The notes under the pieces: model-generated | What the model was told of the DNA's origin: nothing | Seen by the model: the letters and a program-made list of their open reading frames with translations, nothing else | Databases searched by the model: none | NCBI RefSeq assembly: GCF_029962605.1 | Contig: NZ_CP124750.1 | Coordinates: 1,302,001-1,366,000, forward strand | Length of the DNA: 64,000 bases | Direction of reading: 5' to 3' | Source of the DNA: Serratia sarumanii | GTDB taxonomy: Bacteria > Pseudomonadota > Gammaproteobacteria > Enterobacterales > Enterobacteriaceae | Shown here: piece after piece, positions 37,731 to 45,875 of the stretch | How positions within the stretch are numbered: the first letter of the stretch is position 1 | Layout: every line of letters begins with the position of its first letter | Made by a program: the position numbers and the translations under genes

Positions 37731-37830
37731 GGCTAAGGGGGAGTGTGCAAAAGGCATGGTAGTTCCTGTTGTTGTTTCATATGCTTATCGCCGGGGCAGG
37801 AACTCTGCCGTGGGGAATACCGACAACATC

Positions 37831-38775
37831 ATGGAAAGGTGCGATTTGATTGATTTTGACCGCTATGTTGAGCAAGCGAAGTCTTACGGTGAGTGGCCGG
37901 GGGCACAGGTGGGCACGTTGTCCGGTTGCGTTGAGGGATTGAGCTACCGCCTGTATCGACAAACTGCCGAGAGCGAAGACGTGATCGTGGTTTATCACGG
38001 CGGCGGGGTTAACAGCGCCGCCGGGTATGACATTCTTGCGCGCCAGCTGGCCGCCGAGCCAACGCTCGCGGTGTGCCTGGTCGATATTCGCGGGCATGGC
38101 GATTCCACGGGAGAGCGGGGGACGGTTGAGCGGCCTGAGCGTATTTGGCGCGATGTCGATGTCATCCTGGCGGAAATGCGCCTGCGTTTTCCGTTAGCGC
38201 GCAGGCACCTGCTTGGCCATTCCAGCGGCGCCGGGATGTTGCTCAACTACCTGACCCGCTATCCTTGTGAACAGCAGGCGGACAGCCTGATCCTGCTGGC
38301 ACCCGAGCTGGGGCCATTTTCCGGGATGGCCCGCGATCTGGCGGCGGCGGCCCGTTTTGCCCAGGTGCGGCAATGGCCTTTTGTGGCCAATGCGCTCAGC
38401 GGTGGGCGATGGTTTGGGCAATCTCGGGCGGTCAGCCTGAATTTCCCCCCGGCCGTACTGGCCGCCTCCCCCGATTTTGTTTGCCAATACAGCGTTAATA
38501 TGGCTAACGCCTTGACGCCACGCACCCCGGCAAAGCAACTGGCGGCGCTGCGATTGCCGACTTTGCTGCTGGCGGCAGCGCAGGATGAGTTGTTCAGCGC
38601 ACAATCCTTGCAGCGTTTCGTTGAACAGCATGGCAGCGTGCATGTTGCCTTTGGCTTGCTTGCGAGCAGCACGCATTTATCGTGCGTCTTTGAGGCCCAC
38701 GGCCCGATCCTTCAACATATCTCACGCGCGTTCGCTCTCGGAGCTGATGAGGGACTGTCAGGCGAGAGGTTTTAA
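37831..38775 (+). CDS. Alpha/beta hydrolase
   Basis: About 314 aa from this start. Oxyanion-hole HGGG motif (VVYHGGGVNSAAGY), nucleophile elbow GHSSGAGM, a late catalytic Asp in AAQDELFS and His in SSTHLSC: a complete serine hydrolase triad. Lysophospholipase/serine aminopeptidase S33 type; substrate unknown. The start is uncertain: ATG at 37831 gives the most natural N-terminus, but ATG at 37756 is in frame with purines upstream. Codon use in parts is less biased than its neighbours. Confidence 0.8.
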   Translation: MERCDLIDFDRYVEQAKSYGEWPGAQVGTLSGCVEGLSYRLYRQTAESEDVIVVYHGGGVNSAAGYDILARQLAAEPTLAVCLVDIRGHGDSTGERGTVERPERIWRDVDVILAEMRLRFPLARRHLLGHSSGAGMLLNYLTRYPCEQQADSLILLAPELGPFSGMARDLAAAARFAQVRQWPFVANALSGGRWFGQSRAVSLNFPPAVLAASPDFVCQYSVNMANALTPRTPAKQLAALRLPTLLLAAAQDELFSAQSLQRFVEQHGSVHVAFGLLASSTHLSCVFEAHGPILQHISRAFALGADEGLSGERF

Positions 38776-38877
38776 CTTCCACCCGGCGTTTTCCGCGATC
38801 CTCCCATATCCTTTCATGACGCTTTACCGCTATGCTAAATATAGAATGGCCCGTGAACATGAAAAGGATGAATCATT

Positions 38878-39798
38878 TTGGCAGGAAGTAGCTTACTTAC
38901 CCTTATCGACGATATCGCCTCGTTGCTGGACGATGTCTCTTTGATGACCAAGATGGCGGCAAAAAAAACCGCTGGGGTGCTGGGGGACGATCTGGCGCTC
39001 AACGCGCAGCAGGTCACCGGCGTTAAAGCCGACCGCGAACTGCCGGTGGTGTGGAGCGTCGCCAAAGGTTCGCTGATCAACAAGGCGATCCTGGTGCCGC
39101 TGGCGCTGCTGATCAGCGCTTTCGCGCCCTGGGCGATCACGCCGCTGCTGATGGTGGGCGGCGCCTACCTGTGCTACGAAGGGTTCGAAAAGGTGTATCA
39201 CAGCCTGAGCCAAGACAAGCAGGCACATGAGGATAAGCAAGACGGACCGGGCGCCAATGAGGATGTGGCGGCCTATGAAAAGCGTAAGATAAAAGGGGCT
39301 GTGCGTACCGATTTCGTGTTATCCGCCGAGATTATCGCCATTACGTTGGGCACCGTCGCCGGCGCCACTTTCAGTCAGCAGGTGATCGTGCTGTGCGGCA
39401 TCGCGCTGGTGATGACGCTGGGGGTTTACGGCATCGTCGCCGGTATCGTCAAGCTGGATGATTTGGGGCTGTACCTGAGCCGCAAGGGCAGCGCGTTGGC
39501 ACGCGCCGTCGGCGGCGGCATCGTGCGCGCCGCGCCTTATTTGATGAAAACGCTGTCGATCGTCGGCACGGTCGCCATGTTTATGGTCGGCGGCGGCATC
39601 CTGACCCACGGTCTGCCGCCGGTACATCATCTGTTTGAGGGCTGGGCTTCCTACGCTACGGTGGTGCCGACGTTGGGGCATATTTTGCAGGGTGTCATTC
39701 CAGCCCTGCTGAACGTGGTGTTCGGCGCGATTGCCGGCGGCGTGGTGCTGGCGGTGGTGTCGGCGCTGGGCGCGGTGCGCGCGCGTTTCAAGGCATGA
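38878..39798 (+). CDS. yedI: DUF808 family inner membrane protein YedI
   Basis: 306 aa (E. coli YedI 305). Matches E. coli YedI from the first residue: [62 protein letters not shown]. Several membrane helices; role unknown. The start codon is TTG, chosen because homology begins exactly there and AAAAGGA stands 9 bases before it; no ATG gives the conserved N-terminus. Confidence 0.92.
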   Translation: MAGSSLLTLIDDIASLLDDVSLMTKMAAKKTAGVLGDDLALNAQQVTGVKADRELPVVWSVAKGSLINKAILVPLALLISAFAPWAITPLLMVGGAYLCYEGFEKVYHSLSQDKQAHEDKQDGPGANEDVAAYEKRKIKGAVRTDFVLSAEIIAITLGTVAGATFSQQVIVLCGIALVMTLGVYGIVAGIVKLDDLGLYLSRKGSALARAVGGGIVRAAPYLMKTLSIVGTVAMFMVGGGILTHGLPPVHHLFEGWASYATVVPTLGHILQGVIPALLNVVFGAIAGGVVLAVVSALGAVRARFKA

Positions 39799-39800
39799 TG

Positions 39801-39828
39801 AAAAGTCTCGCCCCGCAAGGGGCGGGAC
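39801..39828 (-). terminator. Intrinsic terminator of yohP
   Basis: Stem of nearly 10 bp (GTCTCGCCCC/GGGGCGGGAC) with loop GCAA; on the minus strand it is followed by four T. It lies 13 bp beyond the yohP stop and just after the convergent yedI stop. Confidence 0.75.
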
Positions 39829-39840
39829 GGAGCTGACGCT

Positions 39841-39924
39841 TTAAAAAATCAGTTTGAGAACGCCGGTAATCGTCAACAAACCCACGATGAAGATGATGGC
39901 GACAATCCACAGAATAATTTTCAT
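39841..39924 (-). CDS. yohP: Small membrane protein YohP
   Basis: A 27-residue single-span membrane peptide that starts MKIILWIVAIIFIVGLL and ends VLKLIF. It aligns residue for residue with E. coli YohP (also 27 aa, beginning MKIILWAVLIIFLIGLL, ending VFKMIF). Strong ribosome binding site AGGGAGAAGTAA before ATG. E. coli YohP is a tail-type small inner-membrane protein whose mRNA is known to be targeted to the membrane; its function is unclear. A sigma-S-like -10 CTATAGT lies at 39995-39989, followed by its own terminator. Confidence 0.93.
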   Translation of the reverse strand: MKIILWIVAIIFIVGLLTITGVLKLIF

Positions 39925-40027
39925 TTACTTCTCCCTTACCGGTTAAATGTGGCGCACGATTGGCGCTAACTTAATGAAATCACTCTTCACTATAGACGCT
40001 AACTTCCTATCGTGCGTCGCCATGTAT

Positions 40028-40567
40028 TCAAGGATGCTGACTGTCGCCCGCGCCCAGCGCGCGCTGCATGAGGTGGGTGTCGCGCCATTCCCCCAGTTTG
40101 AACCCCACGGCCTTTAACGTCCCGACGCTGGTAAAGCCGAGCGACTGGTGCAGCGCCAGCGAACCGCGGTTGGCGGCGGAATCGCCGACGATCGCCAGCA
40201 TCTGGCGCCAGGGCCCTTGTTCGCAGCGGGCGATAAGCTTGCTCAGCAGCGCCTTGCCGACGCCTTTGCCCTGTTGCCCTTCGGCGATATACACCGAGTC
40301 TTCCACGGTAAAGCGATAGGCCGGCCGGGGGCGATACGGCGTGGCGTAGCAGTAGCCCACAATATGGCCTTCGCTTTTCGCCACCAGCCAGGGCAGCCCG
40401 GCTTCTTGCACCTTGCTCAGCCGCAGCTGCATTTCCGCCAGGGGCGGCGGCTGTTCTTCAAACGAGGCGGCACCGTACAGCACGTGGTGGGTGTAAATGC
40501 GCAGCACGGCGGCCATATCGTCCGGCGTGGCGTCAAGGAGGCTGAGTACGGGAGCGGAGAGCGTCAT
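40028..40567 (-). CDS. GNAT acetyltransferase, phosphinothricin/MddA type
   Basis: 179 aa. Family signatures: IYTHHVLYGAASFEE, the YCYATPYRPRPAYRFTVEDSVYI block, acetyl-CoA loop GQQGKGVGKALL, and HQSLGFTSVGTLKAVGFKLGEWRD. Proteins of this type acetylate phosphinothricin or methionine sulfoximine/sulfone; in enterobacteria (MddA/YncA) the likely role is detoxifying methionine derivatives. Stand-alone. Confidence 0.9.
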   Translation of the reverse strand: MTLSAPVLSLLDATPDDMAAVLRIYTHHVLYGAASFEEQPPPLAEMQLRLSKVQEAGLPWLVAKSEGHIVGYCYATPYRPRPAYRFTVEDSVYIAEGQQGKGVGKALLSKLIARCEQGPWRQMLAIVGDSAANRGSLALHQSLGFTSVGTLKAVGFKLGEWRDTHLMQRALGAGDSQHP

Positions 40568-40682
40568 GGTAATGCCTGTTTACCTTGGAAATCAGCGGAT
40601 AAACGCCATTATGCGCGCCGCTCGCCGCCGGGGTAAATCGGGTTTTCTTATGATGAGATAAGAAAAGGCGATGATGATGTGG

Positions 40683-40708
40683 CAGGGGCTCTTTGGGGAG
40701 AGCCCCTG
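40683..40708 (-). terminator. Hairpin downstream of nlpA
   Basis: Perfect 10-bp stem CAGGGGCTCT/AGAGCCCCTG with a 6-nt loop, 17 bp beyond the nlpA stop. No T run follows. Confidence 0.5.
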
Positions 40709-40725
40709 TGGCGCAGTGCCTGGAA

Positions 40726-41538
40726 TTACCAGCCTTTCACCGCGCCGCCGTTGAAGATTTTCTCGGCGGCTTTGGCGACTTCGTCCGACTCATAGGCCTT
40801 GATGAAGTTCTGCACGTTCGGCGCGTCCTTGTTGTCTTCGCGGGTGACGATGATGTTGGTGTACGGCGAGTCTTTATCCTCGATGAAGATGCCGTCTTTG
40901 GTCGGCGACAGGCCGGTCTGGTTGATGTAGGTGGTGCTGATAACGGCGACGGTGACCTTTGGATCGTCCAGCACGTGCGGCAGCTGCGCGCCTTCCAGCT
41001 CCATGATTTGGTAACGGTGCGGGTTGGCGCTGATGTCCAGGGCGGTGGGCAACAACCCCTTGCCTTGTTTCAGCGTAATCAATCCGGTTTTTTCCAGCAG
41101 CAGCAGGGCGCGCCCCAGGTTGGTCGGATCGAGCGGGATGGCGATCACCGCGCCGTCCGGCAGCTCTTTGAGCGATTTTATCTTTTTGGAGTAGCCGGCC
41201 ATCGGGAAGACAAAGGTATTGCCGACCGCCACCAGCTTATAGCCGTGATCTTTGTTTTGCTGTTCGAGGAACGGGCGGTGCTGGAACACGTTGGCGTCCA
41301 GTTCGCCCTTGTCGGTGGCGTCGTTCGGCAGCAGCGAACCGCTGAAGCCGACCAGCTCGACGTCCAGCCCGTATTTCTCTTTCGCCACCTGTCTGGCGAC
41401 TTCCGCCACGTCCTGTTCCGCGCCGTTGATGACGCCGACCTTGATATGGTTCCGATCGGTTTTTTGATCGCAGCCCTGAAGCGCCAAAACGGCGGCGAAG
41501 GCCGCCGCCAGAGGGGTGATACGCCAGCGTAAGGTCAT
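40726..41538 (-). CDS. nlpA: Lipoprotein NlpA (MetQ-like)
   Basis: 270 aa (E. coli NlpA 272). Lipoprotein signal ending LALQGC with lipidated Cys23; Asp at +2 is the inner-membrane retention signal, matching NlpA's known location. The mature part matches the NlpA/MetQ family (KVGVINGAEQDVAEVARQVA, LVGFSGSLLPNDAT, LDANVFQHRPFLEQQN). MetQ binds methionine; NlpA has a minor role in methionine uptake and no ABC partner genes are nearby here. Confidence 0.94.
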   Translation of the reverse strand: MTLRWRITPLAAAFAAVLALQGCDQKTDRNHIKVGVINGAEQDVAEVARQVAKEKYGLDVELVGFSGSLLPNDATDKGELDANVFQHRPFLEQQNKDHGYKLVAVGNTFVFPMAGYSKKIKSLKELPDGAVIAIPLDPTNLGRALLLLEKTGLITLKQGKGLLPTALDISANPHRYQIMELEGAQLPHVLDDPKVTVAVISTTYINQTGLSPTKDGIFIEDKDSPYTNIIVTREDNKDAPNVQNFIKAYESDEVAKAAEKIFNGGAVKGW

Positions 41539-41632
41539 CGAAGTCTCCCTGAAAAGAACAATAAAATCAGTTGGTTTTTGTTCTTACAGCTAAGCCTGAA
41601 CCGCCGATGAAGTCAAACGCTCGCTCAGCATA

Positions 41633-41655
41633 AACGGCTATAGCTTATAGCCGTT
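41633..41655 (-). terminator. Hairpin downstream of the DUF1460 gene
   Basis: Perfect 10-bp stem AACGGCTATA/TATAGCCGTT with a 3-nt loop, just beyond the stop of the DUF1460 gene on the minus strand and before the nlpA promoter region; followed by a short T stretch in that direction. Confidence 0.5.
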
Positions 41656-41668
41656 ATGCGGCGGGGGA

Positions 41669-42520
41669 TTATCGGCTGAGCGAACGCAGCACCACGATGC
41701 CCGGCGTGGCCATCACGTAATCCATAAAGGGCGAATCGACCACCCGCATGTTGGCCTTGCGCGATGAGGCGTTGCGCAGCACCGGGCCGTTGTCGGTCAT
41801 CACGAAGATGCCGGTGTGGGTCACGTCCAGCCCGTCCAGGTTGGTATAAATGCCGATGTAATCGCCGGTGCGCAGCTGGGCCAGCACCTTGTCGTTGATA
41901 CGGTCGCTGGGGATATAGGTCACGCTGCGTTGTACGTCGGGCAAGCCGGGCAGGTAGCTGCCGCCATCCGCTTTGCGGTTGAGGGTTTTCACGAGGGTGA
42001 CGGCGTGCGGGCTGAGCCGCGCGGTGATGTCTTCAGCCACTTTTTTCGGCCGCTGCGCCCAATCGGTGAAGAAGTGTTTGCGCTGCGGGAAGGCGATGTT
42101 GCCGTCGACGTAGCGAATGTCTACCAGGCGCTGTACGAACTCGCCCTCGCTGCGGGCGGTGCTGAGTGCTTCCACATAATCGATGTAGGTGAAGCAATCC
42201 AGCCCGCGGAAGTCGATCACCAGCTGCTCGGGCGTGCTCTGCGAACCGATCAGGCGGTTGGCGAGATAGGGCGTGCCGAGAAACTCGCGCGAAATCAAAT
42301 CGACGGTGCGGCCATGTGGCTGCGTGGCGTGCCAACCGGCGCGCAGCGCGAGGATCTCATGCAGCTTGCTGCGGGTGCTGGCGTCCATCTGCGGTTGCAC
42401 AGCCGGCGGCGAAACGGTGACGTCGGTCGGCGGCGTTGCGGGGGAGACGGCGGTGGGGCGCTCGGCGCATCCGCTCATGGCGATAGCTAACATCAGTAAA
42501 ACAACCTTGTTCTGGTTCAT
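41669..42520 (-). CDS. DUF1460 lipoprotein, amidase-like
   Basis: 283 aa. Lipobox LAIAMSGC with Cys18 and Ala at +2, predicting an outer-membrane lipoprotein, then a Pro/Thr-rich linker. The rest is a DUF1460 domain (N-acetylmuramoyl-L-alanine amidase-like, NlpC/P60-related) with the probable nucleophile Cys109 in FRGLDCFTYIDYVEAL and a late His in LDVTHTGIFV. Likely cleaves or binds peptidoglycan fragments; not proven. Start at MNQNKVVLL as it opens the signal peptide; the upstream in-frame ATG at 42610 is rejected. Confidence 0.85.
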   Translation of the reverse strand: MNQNKVVLLMLAIAMSGCAERPTAVSPATPPTDVTVSPPAVQPQMDASTRSKLHEILALRAGWHATQPHGRTVDLISREFLGTPYLANRLIGSQSTPEQLVIDFRGLDCFTYIDYVEALSTARSEGEFVQRLVDIRYVDGNIAFPQRKHFFTDWAQRPKKVAEDITARLSPHAVTLVKTLNRKADGGSYLPGLPDVQRSVTYIPSDRINDKVLAQLRTGDYIGIYTNLDGLDVTHTGIFVMTDNGPVLRNASSRKANMRVVDSPFMDYVMATPGIVVLRSLSR

Positions 42521-42624
42521 ACGGCCCTCCCTGGGTGTCGCTGGCTTATCAGAGTCAGTGATAACAGTTCTCATCCGATGGTAGGGGTTAAAAAGTAAAC
42601 ATAGCCTCAATGGCGGCCGATAAA

Positions 42625-43167
42625 TCAGTAACCGATTTCGCTATTGAACGGCAAATACCAGAACAGCGCGATTTCGTGATCGGCGATCTCCGGCTCGGCG
42701 CGGTACAGCAAACGGTCGATGCCGCCGAGAATAAACCCGTAATGCTGGTAGCAGCGACAGGCGGCCAGATTGTTGTTCTGCGTTTCGAGCATCATACCTG
42801 AGGTTTCCTGCTGCCGCGCCCACTGTTTGGCGCAGTCCAGCAGCGCCCCGGCGATGCCCTGACGGCGCGCGTGAGCGCTGACCGCGATCTCGTCGATCAG
42901 GGTGTAACCGTTCCAGTTTTTGCTCAGCGTGATGTGGCCAACGGCTTGGTCCTGGCGATACGCCAGAAAAGTCGCGCTGTCTTCGTTGGCGAACGGCGCC
43001 AAGGGATACTGTTTGCGAAACGGCGCCACCGGGCGGGTTGGCCAGCTGTCGACCGGGGTGTCGAACTGCGGCAGGGCGTAACAGCGGATGGTAAAGCCGA
43101 AATCGCCGCGCGTCAGGTAATCATCGGGCAGCGCCTCAATGGCCGCGATGCGGATGGCCGGGATCAT
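42625..43167 (-). CDS. GNAT acetyltransferase, streptothricin-acetyltransferase-like
   Basis: 180 aa. Close in layout to the SatA/Sat streptothricin acetyltransferases: RPVAPFRKQYPLA, NWNGYTLIDEIAVSAHARRQGIAGALLD (acetyl-CoA loop RRQGIAG), MLETQNNNLAACRCYQHYGFILGGIDRLLY. Whether streptothricin is the substrate is unknown. The start overlaps the stop of the upstream hexapeptide acyltransferase by one base (TAATG), so the two are co-translated. Confidence 0.83.
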   Translation of the reverse strand: MIPAIRIAAIEALPDDYLTRGDFGFTIRCYALPQFDTPVDSWPTRPVAPFRKQYPLAPFANEDSATFLAYRQDQAVGHITLSKNWNGYTLIDEIAVSAHARRQGIAGALLDCAKQWARQQETSGMMLETQNNNLAACRCYQHYGFILGGIDRLLYRAEPEIADHEIALFWYLPFNSEIGY

Positions 43168-43634
43168 TACGGCAGCTCCCGCAGCAGGCGCGCCGGGTTG
43201 CCGGCATAAATCCCCTTGCGGGTGATGTTGCGGGTCACGACCGCCCCGGCGCCGATCACCGCGTCGCTGCAGATCTCCACCGCCAGGATGGTGGCGCCGG
43301 AGCCGATGGAGACCCGATCGCCGACGCGCGTGCGCCCCCAGCTGGCCGGATCGGCATTGGGCGCGCCGTCTTTGAACAGATCGTTGGCGAAGGTGACGCC
43401 GTGGCCGACAAAACACGCTTCGCCGAGGGTGACGTATTCGCAGATAAAGCTATGCGACTGAATTTTACTGCGCGCGCCGATGCTGACGTGGCGCTGGATC
43501 TCCACGAACGGGCCGACGAAGACATCGTCGCCGAGCCGGCAGCCGTACAGATTGCAGGGCTCGACAACGGTGACGTTGCGCCCGGCGTCGACGTCGACGA
43601 TCCCCGCCTGGCGGGTGGTGATAACGGATGACAT
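43167..43634 (-). CDS. Hexapeptide-repeat acyltransferase
   Basis: 155 aa left-handed beta-helix protein. Hexapeptide repeats run from about residue 15 to 140 (for example VFVGPFVEIQRHVSIGARSK, VSIGSGATILAVEICSDAV), with an interrupting active-site loop containing His (FVGHGVTFANDLF), as in sugar N-/O-acetyltransferases of the WbbJ/FdtC type. Substrate not assignable; no sugar-nucleotide genes are nearby. Start at MSSVITTRQ; a longer open frame upstream has no homology. Co-transcribed with the GNAT gene that follows. Confidence 0.85.
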   Translation of the reverse strand: MSSVITTRQAGIVDVDAGRNVTVVEPCNLYGCRLGDDVFVGPFVEIQRHVSIGARSKIQSHSFICEYVTLGEACFVGHGVTFANDLFKDGAPNADPASWGRTRVGDRVSIGSGATILAVEICSDAVIGAGAVVTRNITRKGIYAGNPARLLRELP

Positions 43635-43723
43635 GGCCTTCCTCGCAGCCTGGTTTTTATGGTGGGAGTATAAGACAAAGCGCCGCGGCGTTGCGCTTTC
43701 CGCACGTTTTTTCGCCGAAAGAC

Positions 43724-43839
43724 TATAATGAGTACAGGGGAGAGAGCCCCGTGGCCGCAATCCTCGCACGGGTAGCAGTCCGTCGGAGGTGTGAAATTCG
43801 TTCGCCGATCGCGGCCTACGGCGAGATAGGAGGTGTCTC
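43724..43839 (+). promoter_or_regulatory. Promoter and structured leader of yohC
   Basis: A perfect -10 TATAAT (43724-43729) predicts a ~100-nt leader. It can fold as hairpin I CCCGTG/CACGGG (43748-43772) and hairpin II TCGCCG/CGGCGA (43802-43824). The loop of hairpin I holds GCCGC and that of II holds GCGGC, which are complementary and could form a kissing loop. An alternative hairpin CCTCGCACGG/CCGTCGGAGG (43762-43789) competes with hairpin I. AGGAGG (43828-43833) and the ATG lie directly behind hairpin II. Confidence 0.6.
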
Positions 43840-44430
43840 ATGGTCAGTCATGTTTGGGGACTTCTGGCGCATCCCAGCGCCGAGTTCGAACAGATCAAAA
43901 ACGAGAATGAAAGCGTCTCGCACCTATACACCCATCACGTGTTGCTCTTGGCAGCAATCCCGGTGGTCTGCGCCTTTATCGGCACCACCCAGCTGGGCTG
44001 GCTCTCCGGCGAGGGACATGCCATCAGGCTCGACATGTTTACCGCGCTTTATACCGCCGTGGCGTTTTACCTGCTGATGCTGGCGGGCGTAGCGGCCATG
44101 GGGAAAGTCATTCACTGGATGGCGCGGCGCTATGAATCGCGCCCCAGCCTGCACCGCTGCATGGTGTTCGCCGGCTACGTGGCGACCCCGATGTTCCTCA
44201 GCGGGATTGTGGCGCTCTATCCGGTCGTCTGGCTGTGTCTGTTTGTCGGCATTATCGGCCTGTGCTATTCGGGCTATCTGCTGAATCTGGGGATCCCGCA
44301 CTTCCTGAATATCGACAGTAAGGAAGGGTTCATCTTCTCCAGCTCGACCTTCGCCATCGGCATTCTGTTGCTCGAGCTGCTGCTTGGGGTGACGGTGCTG
44401 CTGTGGGGGTACGGTTCCTGGTTGTTCTGA
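43840..44430 (+). CDS. yohC: YIP1-family inner membrane protein YohC
   Basis: 196 aa with five membrane helices, matching E. coli YohC (195). Conserved blocks: SHVWGLLAHPSAEF, HLYTHHVLLLAAIPVVCAFIGTTQ, CMVFAGYVATPMFLSGIVALYP, FSSSTFAIGILLLE. Function unknown. Very strong ribosome binding site AGGAGG placed right behind a leader hairpin. Confidence 0.94.
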   Translation: MVSHVWGLLAHPSAEFEQIKNENESVSHLYTHHVLLLAAIPVVCAFIGTTQLGWLSGEGHAIRLDMFTALYTAVAFYLLMLAGVAAMGKVIHWMARRYESRPSLHRCMVFAGYVATPMFLSGIVALYPVVWLCLFVGIIGLCYSGYLLNLGIPHFLNIDSKEGFIFSSSTFAIGILLLELLLGVTVLLWGYGSWLF

Positions 44431-44449
44431 GTTAACGGCTGTTGTTATC

Positions 44450-44483
44450 GCCCCCGCGCCGGTGGAACGGCGCGGGGGCTTTT
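44450..44483 (+). terminator. Intrinsic terminator of yohC
   Basis: Perfect 11-bp stem GCCCCCGCGCC/GGCGCGGGGGC with an 8-nt loop followed by TTTTGCTTTT, 19 bp after the stop. Confidence 0.9.
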
Positions 44484-44487
44484 GCTT

Positions 44488-45339
44488 TTATGCACGGCGG
44501 AAAACCAGCATCACGCCGAGCACGATGCCCGCCATGCCCAGCAGGCTCAGCGCCGCCAGCGCGTGGCCGAGCAGCAGGTAGTCCAGCAGGGCGGTGACCG
44601 CCGGGATCAGATAGAACAGGCTGGTGACCTGCACCAGGTTGCCGCGCTGGATCAGGCGATACAGCAAGAAGGTCGCCAGCACCGAGATCACCACCGCCAT
44701 CCACAGCAGCGGCAGCACGAACGCCGGCCGCCACTCGACCCGCAGCGGCTCAAACGGCAGCGCCAGCGTACACATCAGCAACCCGACGGCATACTGCAGC
44801 GGCAGGACCGCCAGCGGCGGCTGCGTCATGCCTTTTTGCAGCAGGGTGCCGGCGGTCATGCAGCCCAGCGCGATAAAGGCGAACAGCATGCCGCTCAGCG
44901 AGAAGTGGGCCACCATCAGGCTTTGGTACACCACCAGCGTCAGCCCGGCCATCGCCAGCGCCAGGCCGAGCGCCCGCAGCCCGGTGCAGCGCCGTTCGGT
45001 GATGAACTGGGTGAGGATCGGCTGTACGCCAAGCAACGTGGCCAGCACGCCGGGCGTAATACCCTGTTCCAACGCCAGCAGATAGCAGATTTGATAGCTG
45101 CCGATCATCAGCACGCCAATCAGCGCGACGCGCCGGCGGGTGCCGGGGGCGGGCAGGCACTGGCGCTGCCACAGGCCGATGGCCAACAGCACCGCCAGCG
45201 CGATGGCGCAGCGGAAGAACAGAAAAGCGAAGGCGGAGGCGTGCTCCAGCCCCCAGCGGGAGAAGATCGCGCCGCTGCTCCAAAGCAGGACGAACAGCGT
45301 AGCCAGGCCGGCATTGGCCCAGAGAGAAGGTAATCGCAT
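44488..45339 (-). CDS. EamA-family drug/metabolite exporter
   Basis: 283 aa with ten membrane helices in two five-helix EamA repeats. The N-terminal half contains LFVLLWSSGAIFSRWGLEHASAFAFLFFRC and PGVLATLLGVQPILTQF; the second repeat begins AGTLLQKGM and ends LLDYLLLGHALAALSLLGM. RhaT/YdcZ-type members export amino acids or other metabolites; the substrate cannot be read from sequence. Stand-alone, convergent with yohC. Confidence 0.9.
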   Translation of the reverse strand: MRLPSLWANAGLATLFVLLWSSGAIFSRWGLEHASAFAFLFFRCAIALAVLLAIGLWQRQCLPAPGTRRRVALIGVLMIGSYQICYLLALEQGITPGVLATLLGVQPILTQFITERRCTGLRALGLALAMAGLTLVVYQSLMVAHFSLSGMLFAFIALGCMTAGTLLQKGMTQPPLAVLPLQYAVGLLMCTLALPFEPLRVEWRPAFVLPLLWMAVVISVLATFLLYRLIQRGNLVQVTSLFYLIPAVTALLDYLLLGHALAALSLLGMAGIVLGVMLVFRRA

Positions 45340-45440
45340 GTCAATTTCACCTGTCGTGAAAATTACAGGCTCCGGCGCGCGCGGCGGTCTACGCCTGAAC
45401 GCAACAGATCAATAAGCCGGAGGTAAAAAGTCGGTTTGGC

Positions 45441-45587
45441 TTAGCGCACGACCACAATGCGTGGCGGGTAAGCGGCAACCGCTGAAACGACAGAGGAAAC
45501 GGCGGGTGGAGCGGAAGAAGCACACAGCAAAACGGCGGCCGGAACGGTCGCATTTGTCGGATCTGTGCTGTGCGCCAGGTAGGCCAT
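45441..45587 (-). CDS. Possible 48-residue Fur-controlled small protein
   Basis: Not recognised. Starts MAYLAHSTDPTNATVPAAV behind AGGA with good spacing; an Ala/Val/Ser-rich middle and a C-terminal YPPRIVVVR. Third-position GC is high, like real genes here. Upstream on the minus strand, TTGCAC-N17-TATGTT could be a promoter, and the Fur box at 45678-45696 lies just beyond it. No homology is claimed; it may be chance. Confidence 0.35.
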   Translation of the reverse strand: MAYLAHSTDPTNATVPAAVLLCASSAPPAVSSVVSAVAAYPPRIVVVR

Positions 45588-45677
45588 GTGAGTTCCTGAA
45601 AACCGGGAATGAAACTAATCGCTCAAACATAACTAAGTTCAGCGGGGCGTGCAATCGGAAATCGCAGCGGCATAAAT

Positions 45678-45696
45678 GATAATGAAAATCATTATC
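45678..45696. promoter_or_regulatory. Fur box upstream of the FecBCD-type operon
   Basis: GATAATGAAAATCATTATC matches the 19-bp Fur consensus at 18 positions. It sits inside a longer perfect inverted repeat AAATGATAATGA-AAA-TCATTATCATTT. It would repress the ABC operon to its right under iron-replete conditions, and possibly the small ORF on its left. Confidence 0.92.
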
Positions 45697-45710
45697 ATTT
45701 ATTGAAGGGT

Positions 45711-45875
45711 ATGCTATGTTGCTTTGGCCGCGCAGTGTTGACGCAGAGGGCGCGGCTTGCCCTTGCCTCGGTTCACGCAATGCGTGCGACAAAAGACGTT
45801 GCGATTCGCTTTTGCAGAAGGCGCGTAATCGTGGTAAAAATATTGATATGTTATAATATAACAATTTACGCATAA
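45711..45875 (+). CDS. Possible 54-residue leader ORF coupled to the ABC ATPase
   Basis: ATG at 45711 opens a 54-codon basic, hydrophobic frame (MLCCFGRAVLTQRARLALAS, ending ICYNITIYA) whose TAA overlaps the ATPase ATG as TAATG. A second ATG at 45716, in another frame and better spaced from GAAGGG, gives 46 codons ending at 45856. Neither is recognised. The TAATG overlap is what suggests translational coupling. Confidence 0.3.
   Translation: MLCCFGRAVLTQRARLALASVHAMRATKDVAIRFCRRRVIVVKILICYNITIYA
45849..45863. promoter_or_regulatory. AT-rich palindrome overlapping a -10-like TATAAT
   Basis: Perfect palindrome TGTTATA-A-TATAACA, 12 bp before the ATPase start and containing TATAAT (45852-45857). 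It could be an operator for a second regulator, or simply a promoter element; no good -35 is seen. Confidence 0.45.

Noticed and set aside
45409..45873. A 154-codon minus-strand frame across the Fur region
   Set aside because: It crosses the Fur box and promoter elements, has no ribosome binding site and no recognisable composition.
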